Source: Anthonomus grandis grandis
Lineage: Eukaryota; Arthropoda; Insecta; Coleoptera; Curculionidae
Length of the DNA stretch: 64,000 bases
Reading direction: 5' to 3'
Assembly: GCF_022605725.1 (NCBI RefSeq)
Contig: NC_065557.1
Location: 28,585,256 to 28,649,255 of the forward strand
Shown: positions 1 through 11,580 of the stretch, in pieces
Layout: every line of letters starts with the position of its first letter
Numbering within the stretch: position 1 is the stretch's first letter
Notes under the pieces: model-generated
Told to the model about the DNA's origin: nothing
The model's input: the letters and a program-made list of their open reading frames with translations, nothing else
Databases searched by the model: none
Program-made: the position numbers and the translations under genes

Positions 1-903
1 TTTTATCTAGTTTTTTTTTAATTGGAGTTTATGTATTTTTTGTACTTGATACATATGCCAGTTTTTTTTTTAAATTCAAAAAGATAAAAGTAAATAACTC
101 TCTGTAGTACTTGTGGTTAAAGTTGTTAAAAGAAATTAATTTTTTTCTTTTCTTAAGTTACTTATCATGACTGAGCTTTTACCCAAATAAAGATAATTTT
201 TTTGTTATGTTGAGTAAGGTCTACCAAAGCGGCTCTAATTTTAAAAATGATTTGTTTTCTCCAATCGGACGCAAAACCTCAGGCGCGTATGCACCAATAT
301 GGTTCAAGGTTTTTAAGAAGTACGAAAAGAACACAAGTCCAATGGAAATAGCATTTGCTACGGGAAATGAAAAGCGGTGTAGACGAAAATATTTGATTAG
401 GAGAGACACCTTGTATGGTAAATTGTTAGAGCAAATGCCGAATCAAGAGAACCACTATGTATGGTGAGCCAGCCCGCGACATCCTTGCCCCAGTGGGCTT
501 CATGAGGAATGAGAAAAATATAGGTTTTCTTACTGCATTAGCTTAAAACATACTTTTAAACTAGGACCCGTATTGGCTTCCAGTGATCGGCGGCAGAGGC
601 CTGACTGGGGTTAGGTGTTTATTGAACAAACCTACCTGATTACAAAGCTAGCAAAAATAAAATTAAAAAAAAAATTACCCATAGTGGGGATAGGCCTAGA
701 ATTTATGGGGAGATAGGCAGCAATTCATGCTTACAGAAACACCTCGGCGGCTTTTGAAAACAAAGCAGCTACTAGTAGTTTGGGTCGAGAAGGGTATTTC
801 GATAACTTTTGAGTGAACAGAAAAATAAATGACTTGCATTTGCATTGCTTGGGTAGTCATCCCACTCGTCGACAGCGGAAGCAATATTAATATTAATATT
901 AGC
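1..903. other. Unassigned A+T-rich DNA with one short open frame
   Basis: No recognisable gene. A plus-strand open frame at 207-467 (86 codons, basic, ending ENHYVW) has no motif I know. Its sequence is less A+T-rich than the surroundings, as is 560-625, so both may be pieces of an old element. Nothing else here can be supported. Confidence 0.4.
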
Positions 904-1159
904 GTCTTTCGAATGCAGGTATCCCGCCGCTGTCCAGGATAGTCACATCTCCAGCAAAGGTATTTATCAATGGGAAAATTATATCGTCGTTTGGGTGTGG
1001 ATTCTTAGGAATTTGCGGTAAGACCGCCTCAATTTTATTGGAGAACCTCATTATGGAGGCACTAAGCTTGGCTACCTCATCTAAGTCTAGCGTTGCCTTA
1101 GTTTTCTGCTTATTTTTATCGGTGTCGGTAACGATTAACCATGGTTTTTTTCTTCCTCA
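904..1159 (-). other. Unrecognised open frame without a start codon, next to retroelement remnant
   Basis: About 85 codons stay open on the minus strand and end in TAA near 904. The predicted peptide runs from KKPWLIVTDTDKNKQK through FSNKIEAVLPQIPKNPHPND to GGIPAFERR. There is no initiating ATG at its beginning; the only Met is internal. It lies just downstream, in the same direction, of the integrase-like remnant at 1180-1870, so it may be a further 3' reading frame of that element. I do not recognise the domain. Confidence 0.35.
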
Positions 1160-1179
1160 GCGCATCCTCTAGAAAGACT

Positions 1180-1870
1180 ATTGGAAACGACAATTCGGTA
1201 TCCTTAGTAAAAAGTTCCAAAGTAATCTAGAAAACGGTATAATTGGTGGGCGTATAGGAGACTTGACCTGGATGAAACGGTTATTCCCCTTCCTTGCAGT
1301 TCGTATACTACGAGTGACACGACTTTTAATTTGGTATACGGTCCAAAATACTTCGGTGCAAATTTGGCAGTTTTCAGCAGAGTTTTGTCATAGTAAAAGA
1401 AAATACATTCTCACGTTTTAGAACTTTTTTGCCAAGGTGACATTGCTATAGCTAGCATCAAATATGGTGATTAATAAAGACCATGCAAGTGCGAAAAAAC
1501 CAAGGCGGCACTGTCGGTATCAAAGTTCTCTGGTTCTTGTTCCAGCTTACGGTATACTGAACTGGAAACATCTCTCAAAGTTAATAAGTACGGGTGAGAA
1601 ATCGGTGGAATCTTGGGGTAGATAGACATAGTGATTAAGCAATCATGACATTGAGCAATCGTGTTTTTGATTGTTTTGTACAGCAAGCAAAGACAGACAA
1701 GCAAATCTTGTACGTTGTACCAGATTTGCTAGTCCACCGGGGTGGGAAATACCCAATCCTTGTAAAGGACCCTTCAATGGTCGCCTGGTATATCTGGACT
1801 GGTAAATCCGGTGACAATCTGCTCAAAAGAAGCTTGTGTTATGGCTTTAAAAGTAGCTTGTCTAATTAGT
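1180..1870 (-). pseudogene. Decayed LTR-retrotransposon integrase, C-terminal part
   Basis: The minus strand carries scattered integrase motifs in different frames. Around 1320-1410 a stretch reads FFYYDKTLLKTAKFAPKYFG, like the conserved segment before the C-terminal domain of gypsy-type integrases (KFAPKYFGPY...). Around 1650-1826 a Cys-containing stretch (YKICLSVFACC) sits where the H2C2 zinc-binding domain of such integrases would be. Stops and frameshifts separate the parts and no LTR was found, so this is a relic. The family call is moderate; the exact clade cannot be told. Confidence 0.5.
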
Positions 1871-2483
1871 ATCTTAGTATTCTACGTTGCCAGTGATTAC
1901 TGAGTTCTAACAAAAGAAAAAAGGATTATGGTAACTAACGTAAATTGATATAATATTTATTCTAAGGCGAGAGACAGAGTAAAATTATTAATAAGCAAAA
2001 CTATTTTGTAGTACATTGATACTCATTATTAGTAATAATTAATAATTCTGATTTACCTCTTTTAAATCGACAAATTTCCACACAGAACGGCAACACTGTA
2101 AATATCGCCCGTAGATCTTCATAGATCTTCATGCCATCTACGCTCGTTACTTACGTTTGCATGCTGTACGCTTTTGACTAGTATTGAAATTGAAAATTAT
2201 GTGTTGAAGATTTGCTAAAAAATGATGTGTGGAGGAAATCAAGTGTGGAGTAGGTCATATTGGGAAAAAGTAAATACAAATCAAAATTAGGTTATATTAT
2301 TATAAAAGACAAAGAAAATATTTGTGGATTATCTATTGAGTATTGAATACCCAAATTAAGTATTTTTGCGTCAATTTATTAAGAAAAATATTAAAAGGAG
2401 TATGTAATTAGGTATATTATAATCAGGAAAAATGTTCGCTTATTCGAACCAGTAAACGTCCCAAACATATCAAAAAAGACAAC

Positions 2484-2521
2484 ACAATGTGACAACAATG
2501 TATACTTTGTTGTCACATTGT
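2484..2521. repeat. Perfect 15-bp inverted repeat (hairpin)
   Basis: ACAATGTGACAACAA at 2484-2498 is exactly complementary to 2507-2521, with an 8-bp loop. Further partial copies of the ACATTGTGAC motif follow up to about 2545. It lies at the 3' side of the LINE remnant at 2540-2760. Function unknown. Confidence 0.8.
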
Positions 2522-2539
2522 ATTGTCTACATTGTGACA

Positions 2540-2760
2540 TTGTAAACATATCAGGTGGTGTTTCCCTTTTCCTCACAACCTCTACATAGCGGTGTATCTA
2601 CTTTCCTGAGTATATGTAGGTGTTTCCTGTGTCTAATAACCAGTGTTTGATATCTCTGTCTCAGGTTTTATCGCTGACGCAGTATGTTCGTTGTGGGCTG
2701 ATGAGTCTGTTGCTGTCCCTTCTTATTTAAAGTTGGATTATCCTTCTTGCAGCACCATGG
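2540..2760 (-). pseudogene. Non-LTR retrotransposon C-terminal zinc-knuckle remnant
   Basis: The minus strand reads RHRKHLHILRKVDTPLCRGC, then EEKGNTT. This matches the pattern at the end of R1/Loa/Jockey-group ORF2 proteins (GH..LRKHL...G....C.GC.EE.ET..H), a Cys-rich tail after the reverse transcriptase or RNase H. Upstream sequence to about 3060 is of similar composition but too broken to read. It may or may not belong to the LINE at 3105-5327, whose family usually lacks this tail. Confidence 0.55.
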
Positions 2761-3104
2761 TTATTCATGTTTTGTGATAATGGCCTGTTTTGCTTTTCCG
2801 GTAGGTCTGTGAGGGAGGATACCTGCATTTTGTACAGGTTTTGACTTAGTCTTAAACTGTCCTAGAGGCGTTTGTTGGTACGTGGTCTCCCGTAATGATT
2901 GCGAAAGTTCGGCCCCTTGACGCCTCTTCTCTCAATATTTGGACACAGGCCTGGATTCCTATTATGTTTGCTTATCAGTCTGTTTCTCTTAGTCTCCAGT
3001 ACAGGTAATGTTGCCTGCTTTGTTGTCCATCTTTTTGTACGCCCATTGCTACATCAATCTTGAATTGTATGATTATACTGTACGGTACTGAATAGCCGTC
3101 TTGC

Positions 3105-3330
3105 CTAAGTAGTGCCGAGTCTTTTCTCCATCCATTGCTTTTGAAATAGTACTAATAAAATCGATATTTGCATACTATTTTTAATAAATCCATACTGGCA
3201 CTGATTAAGCAATGTATTATTATAAATAAAAGCCCTTAACCTCCTTTTAATAACTTTCTTTAGGGTTTTTAATAAAGTGTTTATTACGATTATTGGTCGG
3301 TAATTGCTCATTTGATCTTTTTTACCAGAT
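3105..3330 (-). pseudogene. LINE reverse transcriptase, N-terminal motifs
   Basis: The peptide contains SNYRPIIVINTLLKTLKKVI, then RRLRAFIYNNTLLNQCQYGF. These are the RPIS.L....K..E......L......L...QYGF motifs at the beginning of CR1/Jockey-type RT domains. The stretch carrying the catalytic Asp residues is missing. It is the 3'-most readable part of the element on this strand. Confidence 0.65.
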
Positions 3331-3497
3331 TTAAATTTTATAGTGATTTTATTTTTTATAACTCTTAAGGAAACTTGCCAGTAGTAAAAAAGTTATTTAT
3401 TAAATCTAAAATAATACCTGCAATATAATCTTTTAAATTAATTAAATCTAATAATGTTACTTCATCGTCACCTTGAGAAAAGTTGTAAAAGAACGTT

Positions 3498-3698
3498 TTA
3501 ATCCAAATAACATTTTGTAGATCCTGGGTTGGTTGGTTTAATATGTATCAGAGTTTTGCTACAAATTATTTTATCAAAACTTATTTGTAAATCATCCTTT
3601 ATAAGTTGAATTTCATTGTTTAACTCATTAACAATATTCTTACCAACCTGTGAAAAGTGTAGATTTAAGTTGTAAAAAAAGTGTTGGTAAATTTCCAT
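3498..3698 (-). pseudogene. LINE endonuclease-RT linker fragment
   Basis: Sixty-six codons with YQHFFYNLNLHFSQVGKNIV, matching the NxFF...VGxxI segment between endonuclease and RT in CR1/Jockey-like ORF2. It lies between the RT piece (lower coordinates) and the endonuclease piece (higher coordinates), in the right order and strand. Confidence 0.5.
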
Positions 3699-4214
3699 TA
3701 CTTTTTTGATCTGCGATCCAATTCTTAACGAAAAAAATGGGTTTTCAATGTTATTTAAATTTAATAATTAATGCCATTTGAGCTTATTGTATTGGTATTT
3801 AGTTTTAAAATTTATTTTCCATTTTTTGAAACTCATCATCATGTAATCAATTTCTGGGATTTTTAATTTTATTCTATAAGCATCATCCTCTGCTTCATCG
3901 TTCTAAGGATTTATACATTAATCCATTTTCTTTTATTTTTAATGTTTTATACTTTGTGACTCATTTTTAGAAACTTCGATTAGCTCAATTAACTCTCGAA
4001 ATAAAAATATACTTGGTATTATTTTGGGTTAAATTTCTGATCATTATGATTTTTTTTTAATGTAAGGTAACTGTAATCGGAAAGATTCTGGTATCTTTTC
4101 GACGGCAAAGAGTAGTAAATCACCACATAAATCATCCGCCAATAACTTTAAACCTAGATCTGATAACATATGATTAATTATGCTTTGCTTATTTTCTGTT
4201 ACTCTTGTTTCATT

Positions 4215-4472
4215 TTAATTTGTTGTTGTGTTATTTATTTCTAAGTTATTTATAGTTAATAGGTCTTTATAATCAGTAACTAATGTACAATCTTCTAATA
4301 AATTAGTATTAAAGTCTGCAACAACAACATGTTTCCAAAGATATTTTATAAGATTATCAATACTTACCTCTTTCATGGTTCTTAAGCGTATTTTTGACAC
4401 AAAGTGATGTTCCAACACCTCTACCATCTCTGCATGAAGAGCTTTCTGTGCCTTAAAAGAACCCCTCAGCAT
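4215..4472 (-). pseudogene. LINE AP-like endonuclease, C-terminal fragment
   Basis: The peptide includes HVVVADFNTNLLEDCTLVTD, matching the GDFNxDLL motif of the exonuclease-endonuclease-phosphatase domain that nicks target DNA in LINE retrotransposition. The usual Gly before Asp is Ala here. The N-terminal half of the domain (4480-4800) is unreadable. Confidence 0.6.
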
Positions 4473-4859
4473 TACTTAACCATATCTTAAAGAAAGGTAT
4501 ATCACATGAGTGATTAATTAAGAAACAACTTAAATCATCAACTTTGTTGCAAATATTGGTAAAGGTAACACTTAGTTGTTTTTAGAGTTCTCTTAAGTTT
4601 TCAAATCCACTGGTATAACTTTCGCACTATCATGTTTTCTTAATAAAGTGTTCCATCATTCATCCATAGGTACTTAATCATGATCATTTTAAAATACTCT
4701 AGCCATTGTAAATAGTTTAACATTCTGTTTTGTCAAGTCATGATTTAAATAAATTTTGTTTTTTTCAATATAGGCAAAGTCCTTGTAATTAATTAGTAAC
4801 TTTTTTTTTTAAATTTAAGCAACTTTCCTTTTAAAAGAAACTTTTATTCGATAGTTTTT

Positions 4860-5327
4860 TGGTACTCGCATTCCCTCTATAATGTTGTTGTCCAATTCGG
4901 CTTGTTCCTTTTTGTTTAATTGTCATTTTATACTCGTTAATTCAGCTTGCATTGTTTTATTTAGCTTTACCTGCTCCTAATATTGTGCAAACAAGCTATT
5001 GTATTTTTGATCCATTTTATCCAGTTCTGACATCACATCCGCCAGTGTAAAGTTTTTTTAGCAATTCGTTGTGATATAAGTTTACTCTGTTTATTTTTTT
5101 CTGCTTTTTTACATGTCACAGTATCAGGATTATTTAGACTTACAAACTTGAACACAGGCTTTTTGTAAAAGTAATGTGCATACGCTATATTTTTATATAT
5201 TGCACCTTTCACACAATAAACCCTCATCATCATGAGACACGTTTTTATTACAAATATTGCATGTCTCTATCGCTACTGCTGAACCTGGTATCTTGGCAAC
5301 ACTGGCGTCAAATTCCGCTGCAAACAT
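4860..5327 (-). pseudogene. LINE ORF1: PHD-like zinc finger plus coiled coil
   Basis: From an ATG at 5327-5325 the minus strand reads MFAAEFDASVAKIPGSAVAI, then a cysteine cluster ETCNICNKNVSHDDEGLLC followed by ERCN. This looks like the PHD-type finger of some CR1-group ORF1 proteins. After a frameshift, 5040-4860 reads as a heptad-rich helix (MSELDKMDQKYNSLFAQY, later MQAELTSIK and QLNKKEQAELDNNI), then IEGMRVP, similar to the post-coil NNI.IRGVP motif. ORF1 proteins of this type bind element RNA. Two or more frameshifts and stops make it non-functional. Confidence 0.55.
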
Positions 5328-5329
5328 AA

Positions 5330-6299
5330 TCTTTGCAGAACTCTGCTAATTTATTTATTGTTTATAATACGATTTTTGGGTCACAGACATAGTACACAGA
5401 ATATTTTTTGTGTTAGGTTAGTTGGGATATATGCAACAAGATCTATTTTCTGAAATATATGATAAGCTACATTTCTGTTAGCTCCTTCAGCAGAATCACA
5501 AGCAATCTGCACACTATAATAGCACACTAATCTAATACACCCTACTGTATTTATATATGCATGTCTGTATCTTTAAGTTATATAGTTTTTCTCTGTACGG
5601 TATGAATTATATCCTACGCTAAAATCGATTTTATTAACTTTTTATAAATGTATTTTTTCCTGCACGTTGTTGGGCTCATTTATATTCTTATCGTCATTTT
5701 CCAACTGGTTTTCATAACCTAAATCATCTGTATCCGTACGAACTATTTTGTTTTCATTGTACCTAATATTTACAATTTTAAATTTAAGGTTTATCAGGGG
5801 CTTTTACCCTTCGTCTACACTGCCGCCCTCAGTAATGATTTTAACATGGAATGGGAAGCGGCGTGCACGTAAATAAAAATGTAAAAAGATAGAACTTACA
5901 GTCTAACTGCTTCTATTTTATTCTTATTTAAATTAAATATAAAACTAAATATTCACACAAGTATAGAGCGAAAAATGCATATAAACGATTTTTTTGAAAT
6001 TGTAGGCGTAAAAAGCGTGATGAAATTTCGAAAAACAATTCTCTGTCATAAATTTTGATCCTAAATCAAATGGAGATACTAAAAAATTATTTGGGAAATC
6101 AAAAAGAGTAGTTTTTAAAAGGGCTTGTTTCGTGAAAACTAAATGCATATTTACTTGTGACTTGTAACTTATTGACTCATTTAAAGTATGCGGTCTAATA
6201 ACTTTATTTAGTTTGCATGTACGCAAAAAACAAGTCTTCTGGTTCACAAGTATTTTTGTCAGTTTATTGTTGGTGAATAAATGTAAAATTTGACAAATT
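5330..6299. other. A+T-rich gap, no gene seen
   Basis: No protein motif or repeat found. A 174-codon minus-strand open frame (5945-6469) overlaps the opposite strand of the mariner remnant that begins at 6300. It has no recognisable domain and is probably chance. Confidence 0.4.
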
Positions 6300-7110
6300 A
6301 TGGAATACACTGTGCGTGAACTAGCAAAAATACATTTTATTAATGGAAGAGTAAACGCGAACAGTCTTTTGGCTAAACACATGTATGTCCCAAAAATAAC
6401 TAAATCGCTGGTCACCTTCTCGCCAGATATTTGCGAGTATTGATTAGTGCCTAATAGGCACAGGTTCATTTAAGCCCAGAAACTAAGACCGGTACGCACA
6501 CCTGATCTTAAGTAGTGCATTTCAGCACATGTAGAGGAAGAAGAGAATTTTTAGTTATCAAAATACATAGTACTGGTCCGATGAAAACCGTCATGCTGTT
6601 GTAGAAGGTCAACATTGAAGTCAATTCTCAATTAACGTTTGGGCGAAGAATTCTTGGTGATAGACTTACTATATGATAAACCATTGCTTTTACCCCTTAG
6701 GTTAATTTTCCAATTTTCGAAAAGTCACCTATTTCTTATATTATTAAATATTTTAGACTATATGGTCGCAAATTACCTTAATTTATAGCACAGAGGAGGA
6801 CCATTTATTTTATCCTTTATGGTGCATCAGCTCAATTTCCACTAGCGTGAGGAATCATTTATATCAAGTTTTTGAAAGGCGCTAGATAGGACGTGGTGGT
6901 CTACAAGCTTAACCAGCAAGATCACCAAATCTTTATTTTCACAAAAACGACTTAAAAACTTTAGTTTACTCAGTACCGATTAATACTGAACAGCAACTGT
7001 GGCAACGCATGATTGATTGTTGTTCTAATCAGATTCGTCCGACACGATGGATATTTCACGATGTGCGTAACGATCATGGAGAAGAAGAGCACATGTCAGT
7101 ATTAAAATGA
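6300..7110 (+). pseudogene. Decayed mariner-type transposase (DD41D-like group)
   Basis: It begins MEYTVRELAKIHFINGRVNA, matching the N-terminal helix-turn-helix start of a common insect mariner-like group (Y...E...MHF.YG.A.GN...A...Y). Later pieces in shifting frames include YWSDENRHAVVEGQH, QFSINVWA, the altered second catalytic block GASAQFPLA (normally HDGAPAHFA) and a tail ending EEEHMSVLK before TGA at 7108. The first and second catalytic blocks are broken. It is the same protein group as the transposase at 39817-41056. A sequence ending ATCCTG before TA near 7752 could be its 3' inverted repeat, but the 5' partner was not found. Confidence 0.6.
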
Positions 7111-9889
7111 ATGGTGCTAATTTTGAACATTTACTATAAACGGATTACGAAATGCATTCAATAAAATATTATTAGGGAATTTTGGTAGTTAGATTATTTC
7201 GTTTTTTAAATCAACAAAATGTTTTAAAAATCATGAAGTTTTGATTTTTTTAATTAATCATTTAATAACTGCTTGGTTACTTTTGAGTCGCTATAACTTT
7301 GATATGTTTAGGTCAACCAGTTAACTCTTCACTTTCAATTTTCTCGAAAACCATCGCTCTCGGCGATGTGCAACAAAAGTATTTTTTTTGTGGGAAAAAG
7401 TATGTAGTATTTAAAAAATTCATCTATGTTAAAAAAATAACCCTAAATAAGTTATTCACGAAAAAACCCCCTACCTTAGCTAAATTACCCTTTTCGATTT
7501 TCCAAATAATTTTTCAGTATCACCATTGGATTAGGGTCAAAAATTATGGCAGAAGAATTTTTTCGTAACCTTATCTCGTTTTTTACCCTAAAAATTTGAA
7601 AACACTTTTCTTAATTTCCCTTTCAGTGCCCCTAATTCGCCTGATATGCGTTTTCCGCCCTATACTTACAGGAACTTTTTTTACTATTTTCACTATTTAT
7701 TTAAGTACCATTCCCTAAAATTTTTTACATTATTTAAATGACATCCTGTATAAGACTTTAAAAGAAAATGTAAGTACAAGTTGCAGAGCAAACTGCCAAA
7801 AAAAAAAATGTTTTAAAATATAATTCAGAGACAAAGTAAAGTAAGGAAAAAAACTCTGGTAAGTCCATTTTTCATTATTCACAAAAATTAAATAAAGATG
7901 GTTATAAGTCTATTTATCTATAAGGCTATTTATCTTACCTGTTTCGTCAAATTTAAATTTATCGAACCGTAATAAAACAAAAGTTTATATTTTATTCACT
8001 TTTTATTTTTTTCCCGGCTCCATTTATAGCTTAATAATCCTCTAAGGATTCTAAATTTAGCATAATTTTTACTAATTTTCTTGGAATCCGTTTTCTTCAG
8101 GGTTTTAGATTTTTATCAGTTTTCATGAATATTCATTTAAGTTAAGGTCAAAAGTTTAGAGATTTCTTATTAAAGTTTTTGATGAAACAAAAGACATTGG
8201 TTTTTACTTTAATGAAATTTGATATTTATCATTTAATTTGCATTCAAGAACGTTTTTTTTAAATATTGTTAGTATATTAGTGGCAATATATAATTCTATC
8301 CCGAGACTATGCACTCCCAGGACCTGTCCCTTATGGGCCTTTTATCTACTCTTATAAACTGAGGTTTCTTTTTTTTTTGGTTTTTTGGCTTAAAGACCAA
8401 GAGCTTAAACCTTATTCAGATTATTTATATTTTCGGTTTCTATAGCTTCATAGATGATTGCTCTATAGGTTGACCTCTCTACGTAGTTATAGTTGCTTAA
8501 CTAAAGGAAAAACCCTCGGCGGAGGCGAGTCTATAATCATTCGTTATATATACTCTATAGAAATGCTTCTAGAATGCTTATGATGGCTGTATTATAGGGT
8601 TTTTAGCAGTATTTATTACAAGTCATGCGTAAATGTGTAATGTAAAAAAAATGCGTAATTGTCAAATCTCATGAGTTCATACACTCATATGGAATTGCAC
8701 TTTAGCTACCTTAATAAAATATTAATAGGGTTTTAGATATTTAAAACCTTATTAATATTTTACTATTTATATTATTAATTAACGCAAGACTTAAACTCAT
8801 TCCTATAATTAAGTTCTATTTTGTGTTATAGATATTTATTATTTTTTATCTAGCTTCAATTTGTTTATTTTGTAATAGCATACTCTATCTAGAATTTTTG
8901 TTATTTCATTGCTCTTATATTTTCTTCAACTATTAACTAAATCAAAATATATAGTGTGGTATTTTAACTAAGGTTTCTGTTATCCTTTTACCTTATACTA
9001 CATACAGAGTATCGCTATCATAATACGGCTTGTATAGAAAACATATTTAATTATAAGTATTTTTATAATTATAGTATTTTTGACAGTAGTTTTTTATATA
9101 TACAGTGAGATTTACTGACTGAATAGTTTCGTGCAATTTGGGTTGTGCTTAAGATCGGGTCTCAGGAAATAAGAGAATTAATTTAATATGCTTTCTATGT
9201 TGGCATTACGATGTTTTATGTGTTAATGTTTAATTTTGGTCAGAATCCCAACCTTCCAAATCGCAATTTTCAGAATCAAACTAATATAGATCCTACCGAC
9301 TGCGCCAATTATATAGTGATGCTACGAAACTTACAAAAAAAAAAGTTTATTTAAATATAAAACGACTAATCTAGTCCAGAGATAATTCAGAACTAATTTT
9401 AAAAACAATTAATATAAAAAGGTTAAATCGGGTAAAATGCTGAAACGTTAAATATAAAATAATAATGTGGTAATATAATTTAATTACTATTTAGATTCAT
9501 AAGGAATATGATATATAACTTGCATGTATTTTTATATTTTGGGTAGCTTTAAATATTTCTTTTTTATACTAAATATGAGTCATTTTTTGTTTGAGCCTTT
9601 TTCTCTATTTTATATATACTGTAAGGTACTTTTTTTTGGAATATAGAAATAATAGACCTTGCTTCGGGCAAGTTGTAAGAGTGTGATACATTAGCATTTA
9701 TTTAAAAGCTGACAAAGAAAAAAAATAGACAAAGCAGAATGCTTTAAAAAAGTTGATCTTATTGAAAATGGCACATATGTAAAAATATTTCTAAAAACCA
9801 TATATCAAAAATGATCGCATAGGTTAAGACAGCATTAAATGATTGTAAAAACCTTGTTTATTTTTAGAAAAATTTAAGTTGCAACGTTC
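7111..9889. other. Gap: mostly A+T-rich, possible transposon flank to 7755
   Basis: 7150-7755 is probably the 3' non-coding part of the mariner remnant, ending near 7752 in ATCCTG followed by TA. 8300-8560 is less A+T-rich and may be an old insert, but no motif was recognised. The rest contains low-complexity A/T runs and one hairpin (8715-8762). Confidence 0.4.
8715..8762. repeat. Imperfect 21-22-bp inverted repeat
   Basis: TAAAATATTAATAGGGTTTT at the left pairs with AAAACCTTATTAATATTTTA at the right, with about two mismatches and a short A/T loop. It could be a very short foldback element or chance in A+T-rich DNA. Confidence 0.6.
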
Positions 9890-10514
9890 GAAGCCAATAT
9901 TTTCAAAATTATAATGTTTATCAAAAATTCATAAACGTGAAAATCAAATGAGACCCATTGTCTCCACTATAGGATCTCCAACTTACAACATTTTAAAGTT
10001 TTAAATAAAGCAGTTTGAGACGCTAAAATTACCTTATGAAGTTTTCAGTCAAAAACAGCCAACAGTTTATTTTAAAAGTCAATTGCTTAACTCTAAGTAA
10101 AAATTAAATTCTTGTTTCTTCCGATGTAACTTCTTTGTTTCCAAGCATTCCTATACGAGAAAATTTGGAATATCTGATTGAACTTTTGGAAAGTAGTGGT
10201 TTCGGTAATGTCCAAGGAATAACTAAAATACTAAAACTTGTATGTCACAAAATATTTTTCTACATAACAACTGATACTATGAATAACTGGAAAGTATAGC
10301 CATGGATAATTGCCACTTTCCCTTCCTAGCAGAACTCTTCATGAACCCGTCTTCATTTGCCGTCTTCGACAAAAGCAAATGCAATATTGATAATTTTGTA
10401 GAACAACTCAATAAATGTTTTTCATCTATTAAATTTCCTTTCGCACAATAAATAAATACTTTTAGATCCATAACTAGTTACTCTAACCAATGTTTTCAAC
10501 ATAACAGGCCTAGC

Positions 10515-10751
10515 ATGAATTTCTTGATACATCGTTTGGTTTCATTTCTTCTATGTAAAAACAAATTTAATGAAGAAAAAGCAACAACTAATATATTTGC
10601 TAGGGTTAATGGTTATGACGATAAGATTATCGATAAACTGATTAAAAGACATAGGTTTAAAGTTAACCTTAAAACCATATTTCAAAAAGATAAAAATACT
10701 TTTATAAAAAGCTTTCACAAAATCTACAGCATCACAAAATATTTTGTATAA
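10515..10751 (+). pseudogene. Penelope RT thumb-region fragment
   Basis: Seventy-eight open codons with HRLVSFLLCKNKFNEEKATT, then FARVNGYDDKIIDKLIKRHR. The pattern (Rl....s...f..E...I...NGYp...I..li..) is typical of the region between RT palm and endonuclease in Penelope-like proteins. Stops separate it from the palm pieces upstream (10135-10480) and the GIY-YIG piece downstream. Confidence 0.65.
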
Positions 10752-10834
10752 ATAAAGCATCTTTGGGATAATGGATGAATTTTTCGAGTTAAGATAAAAA
10801 TAGGCAAACTTTCGTTACAATATTATATGATCCT

Positions 10835-11110
10835 ATGTTGACGAGAGGCTTTGATAGGGTTTTCAAAGACTCTAGTCGAAGAATGGTCTATCAAAGCTCA
10901 ACCAAGTTACGAAATCTTTTAGCAAGCTCAAAATATTACATAAAAAACAATAGAAAGTCCGGGATCTATGAAATTCATTGCAACGATTGTGATAAAGAAT
11001 ACATAGGACAAACCAGAAGACCAATTAGTGTTTAAAGATCATAGGGCTTATGTGAAATATGAAAGAGTTGAAAAGTCAAGTTATGATGAATAAGATATAA
11101 GTACTGGTCA
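10835..11110 (+). pseudogene. GIY-YIG endonuclease fragment of Penelope-like element
   Basis: The frame contains KSGIYEIHCNDCDKEYIGQT, then RRPI. This is the GIY...YIGQT core plus the CxxC upstream of YIG that is characteristic of Penelope-like endonucleases, which nick target DNA. A stop near 11034 cuts the domain before the later R..EH and H residues; a broken continuation runs past 11040. Confidence 0.75.
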
Positions 11111-11580
11111 CTTTATAGGGATAGACAACTTAAAATTACGTAAATGAGTCAATTACAATAGAAAATTAGATGCATACGAAAGTTTAGCAATATTCAAAAA
11201 TCAAAAAACCGGAATAAAGGTCCAATCCCTTATCCCTTACGCTCCCGAGTCTACTTTTATTAAAATTTTAAGAGAAAACTTTACGCCAATGCTTATTATG
11301 ACCTCCTTAAATATCCTAATATTTTTCAGAAAAAAAAATCACATTTGATAAGATTTTAGGGACTCTCACGATTGTGTTGGATAGGAGTCAAAATGATACT
11401 GGCACAAATGTGAAAAAAACGAAAAATATATTGAAAATGTTTATTTCTACGAAAATAAACTACTTGACATGAAATGTTTTGAAGCAGTTTTGATTTTTTT
11501 GTAAACATAAGTAAACATTACACTTAATACATTTGATCCATGATCTACTTTGACAGGATTATAGGCGACAAGTGTTTTTT

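Larger units (their letters stand above)
3105..5327 (-). mobile_element. Decayed CR1/Jockey-like LINE with ORF1, endonuclease and RT
   Basis: On the minus strand the pieces fall in the order expected for a two-ORF LINE: ORF1-like zinc finger and coiled coil (5327 to about 4860), AP-type endonuclease (4472-4215), linker (3698-3498), reverse transcriptase start (3330-3105). All are broken by stops and frameshifts. No poly(A)-type tail or target duplication was found. The RT piece ends near 3105 without the YADD box, so the 3' half is lost or unreadable. Confidence 0.6.
9890..11285 (+). mobile_element. Decayed Penelope-like element (RT + GIY-YIG)
   Basis: Plus-strand pieces follow the order of a Penelope-like retroelement. 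PKIHK followed by RPIVSTIGSPTYNI is at about 9900-9990. VSLFPSIP-like text (SLFPSIPIRENLEYLIELLE) is near 10135. A thumb region reads NNFVEQLNKCFSSIKF-like text and then NGYDDKIIDKLIKRHRFK. A GIY-YIG endonuclease follows, and the end reads LDAYESLAIFKNQKTG near 11170-11210. Frames change several times, so it is inactive. No terminal repeats were identified; the piggyBac element begins right after it. Confidence 0.75.

Noticed and set aside
5945..6469. 174-codon minus-strand open frame
   Set aside because: No domain, A+T-driven composition, and it overlaps the opposite strand of a mariner transposase.
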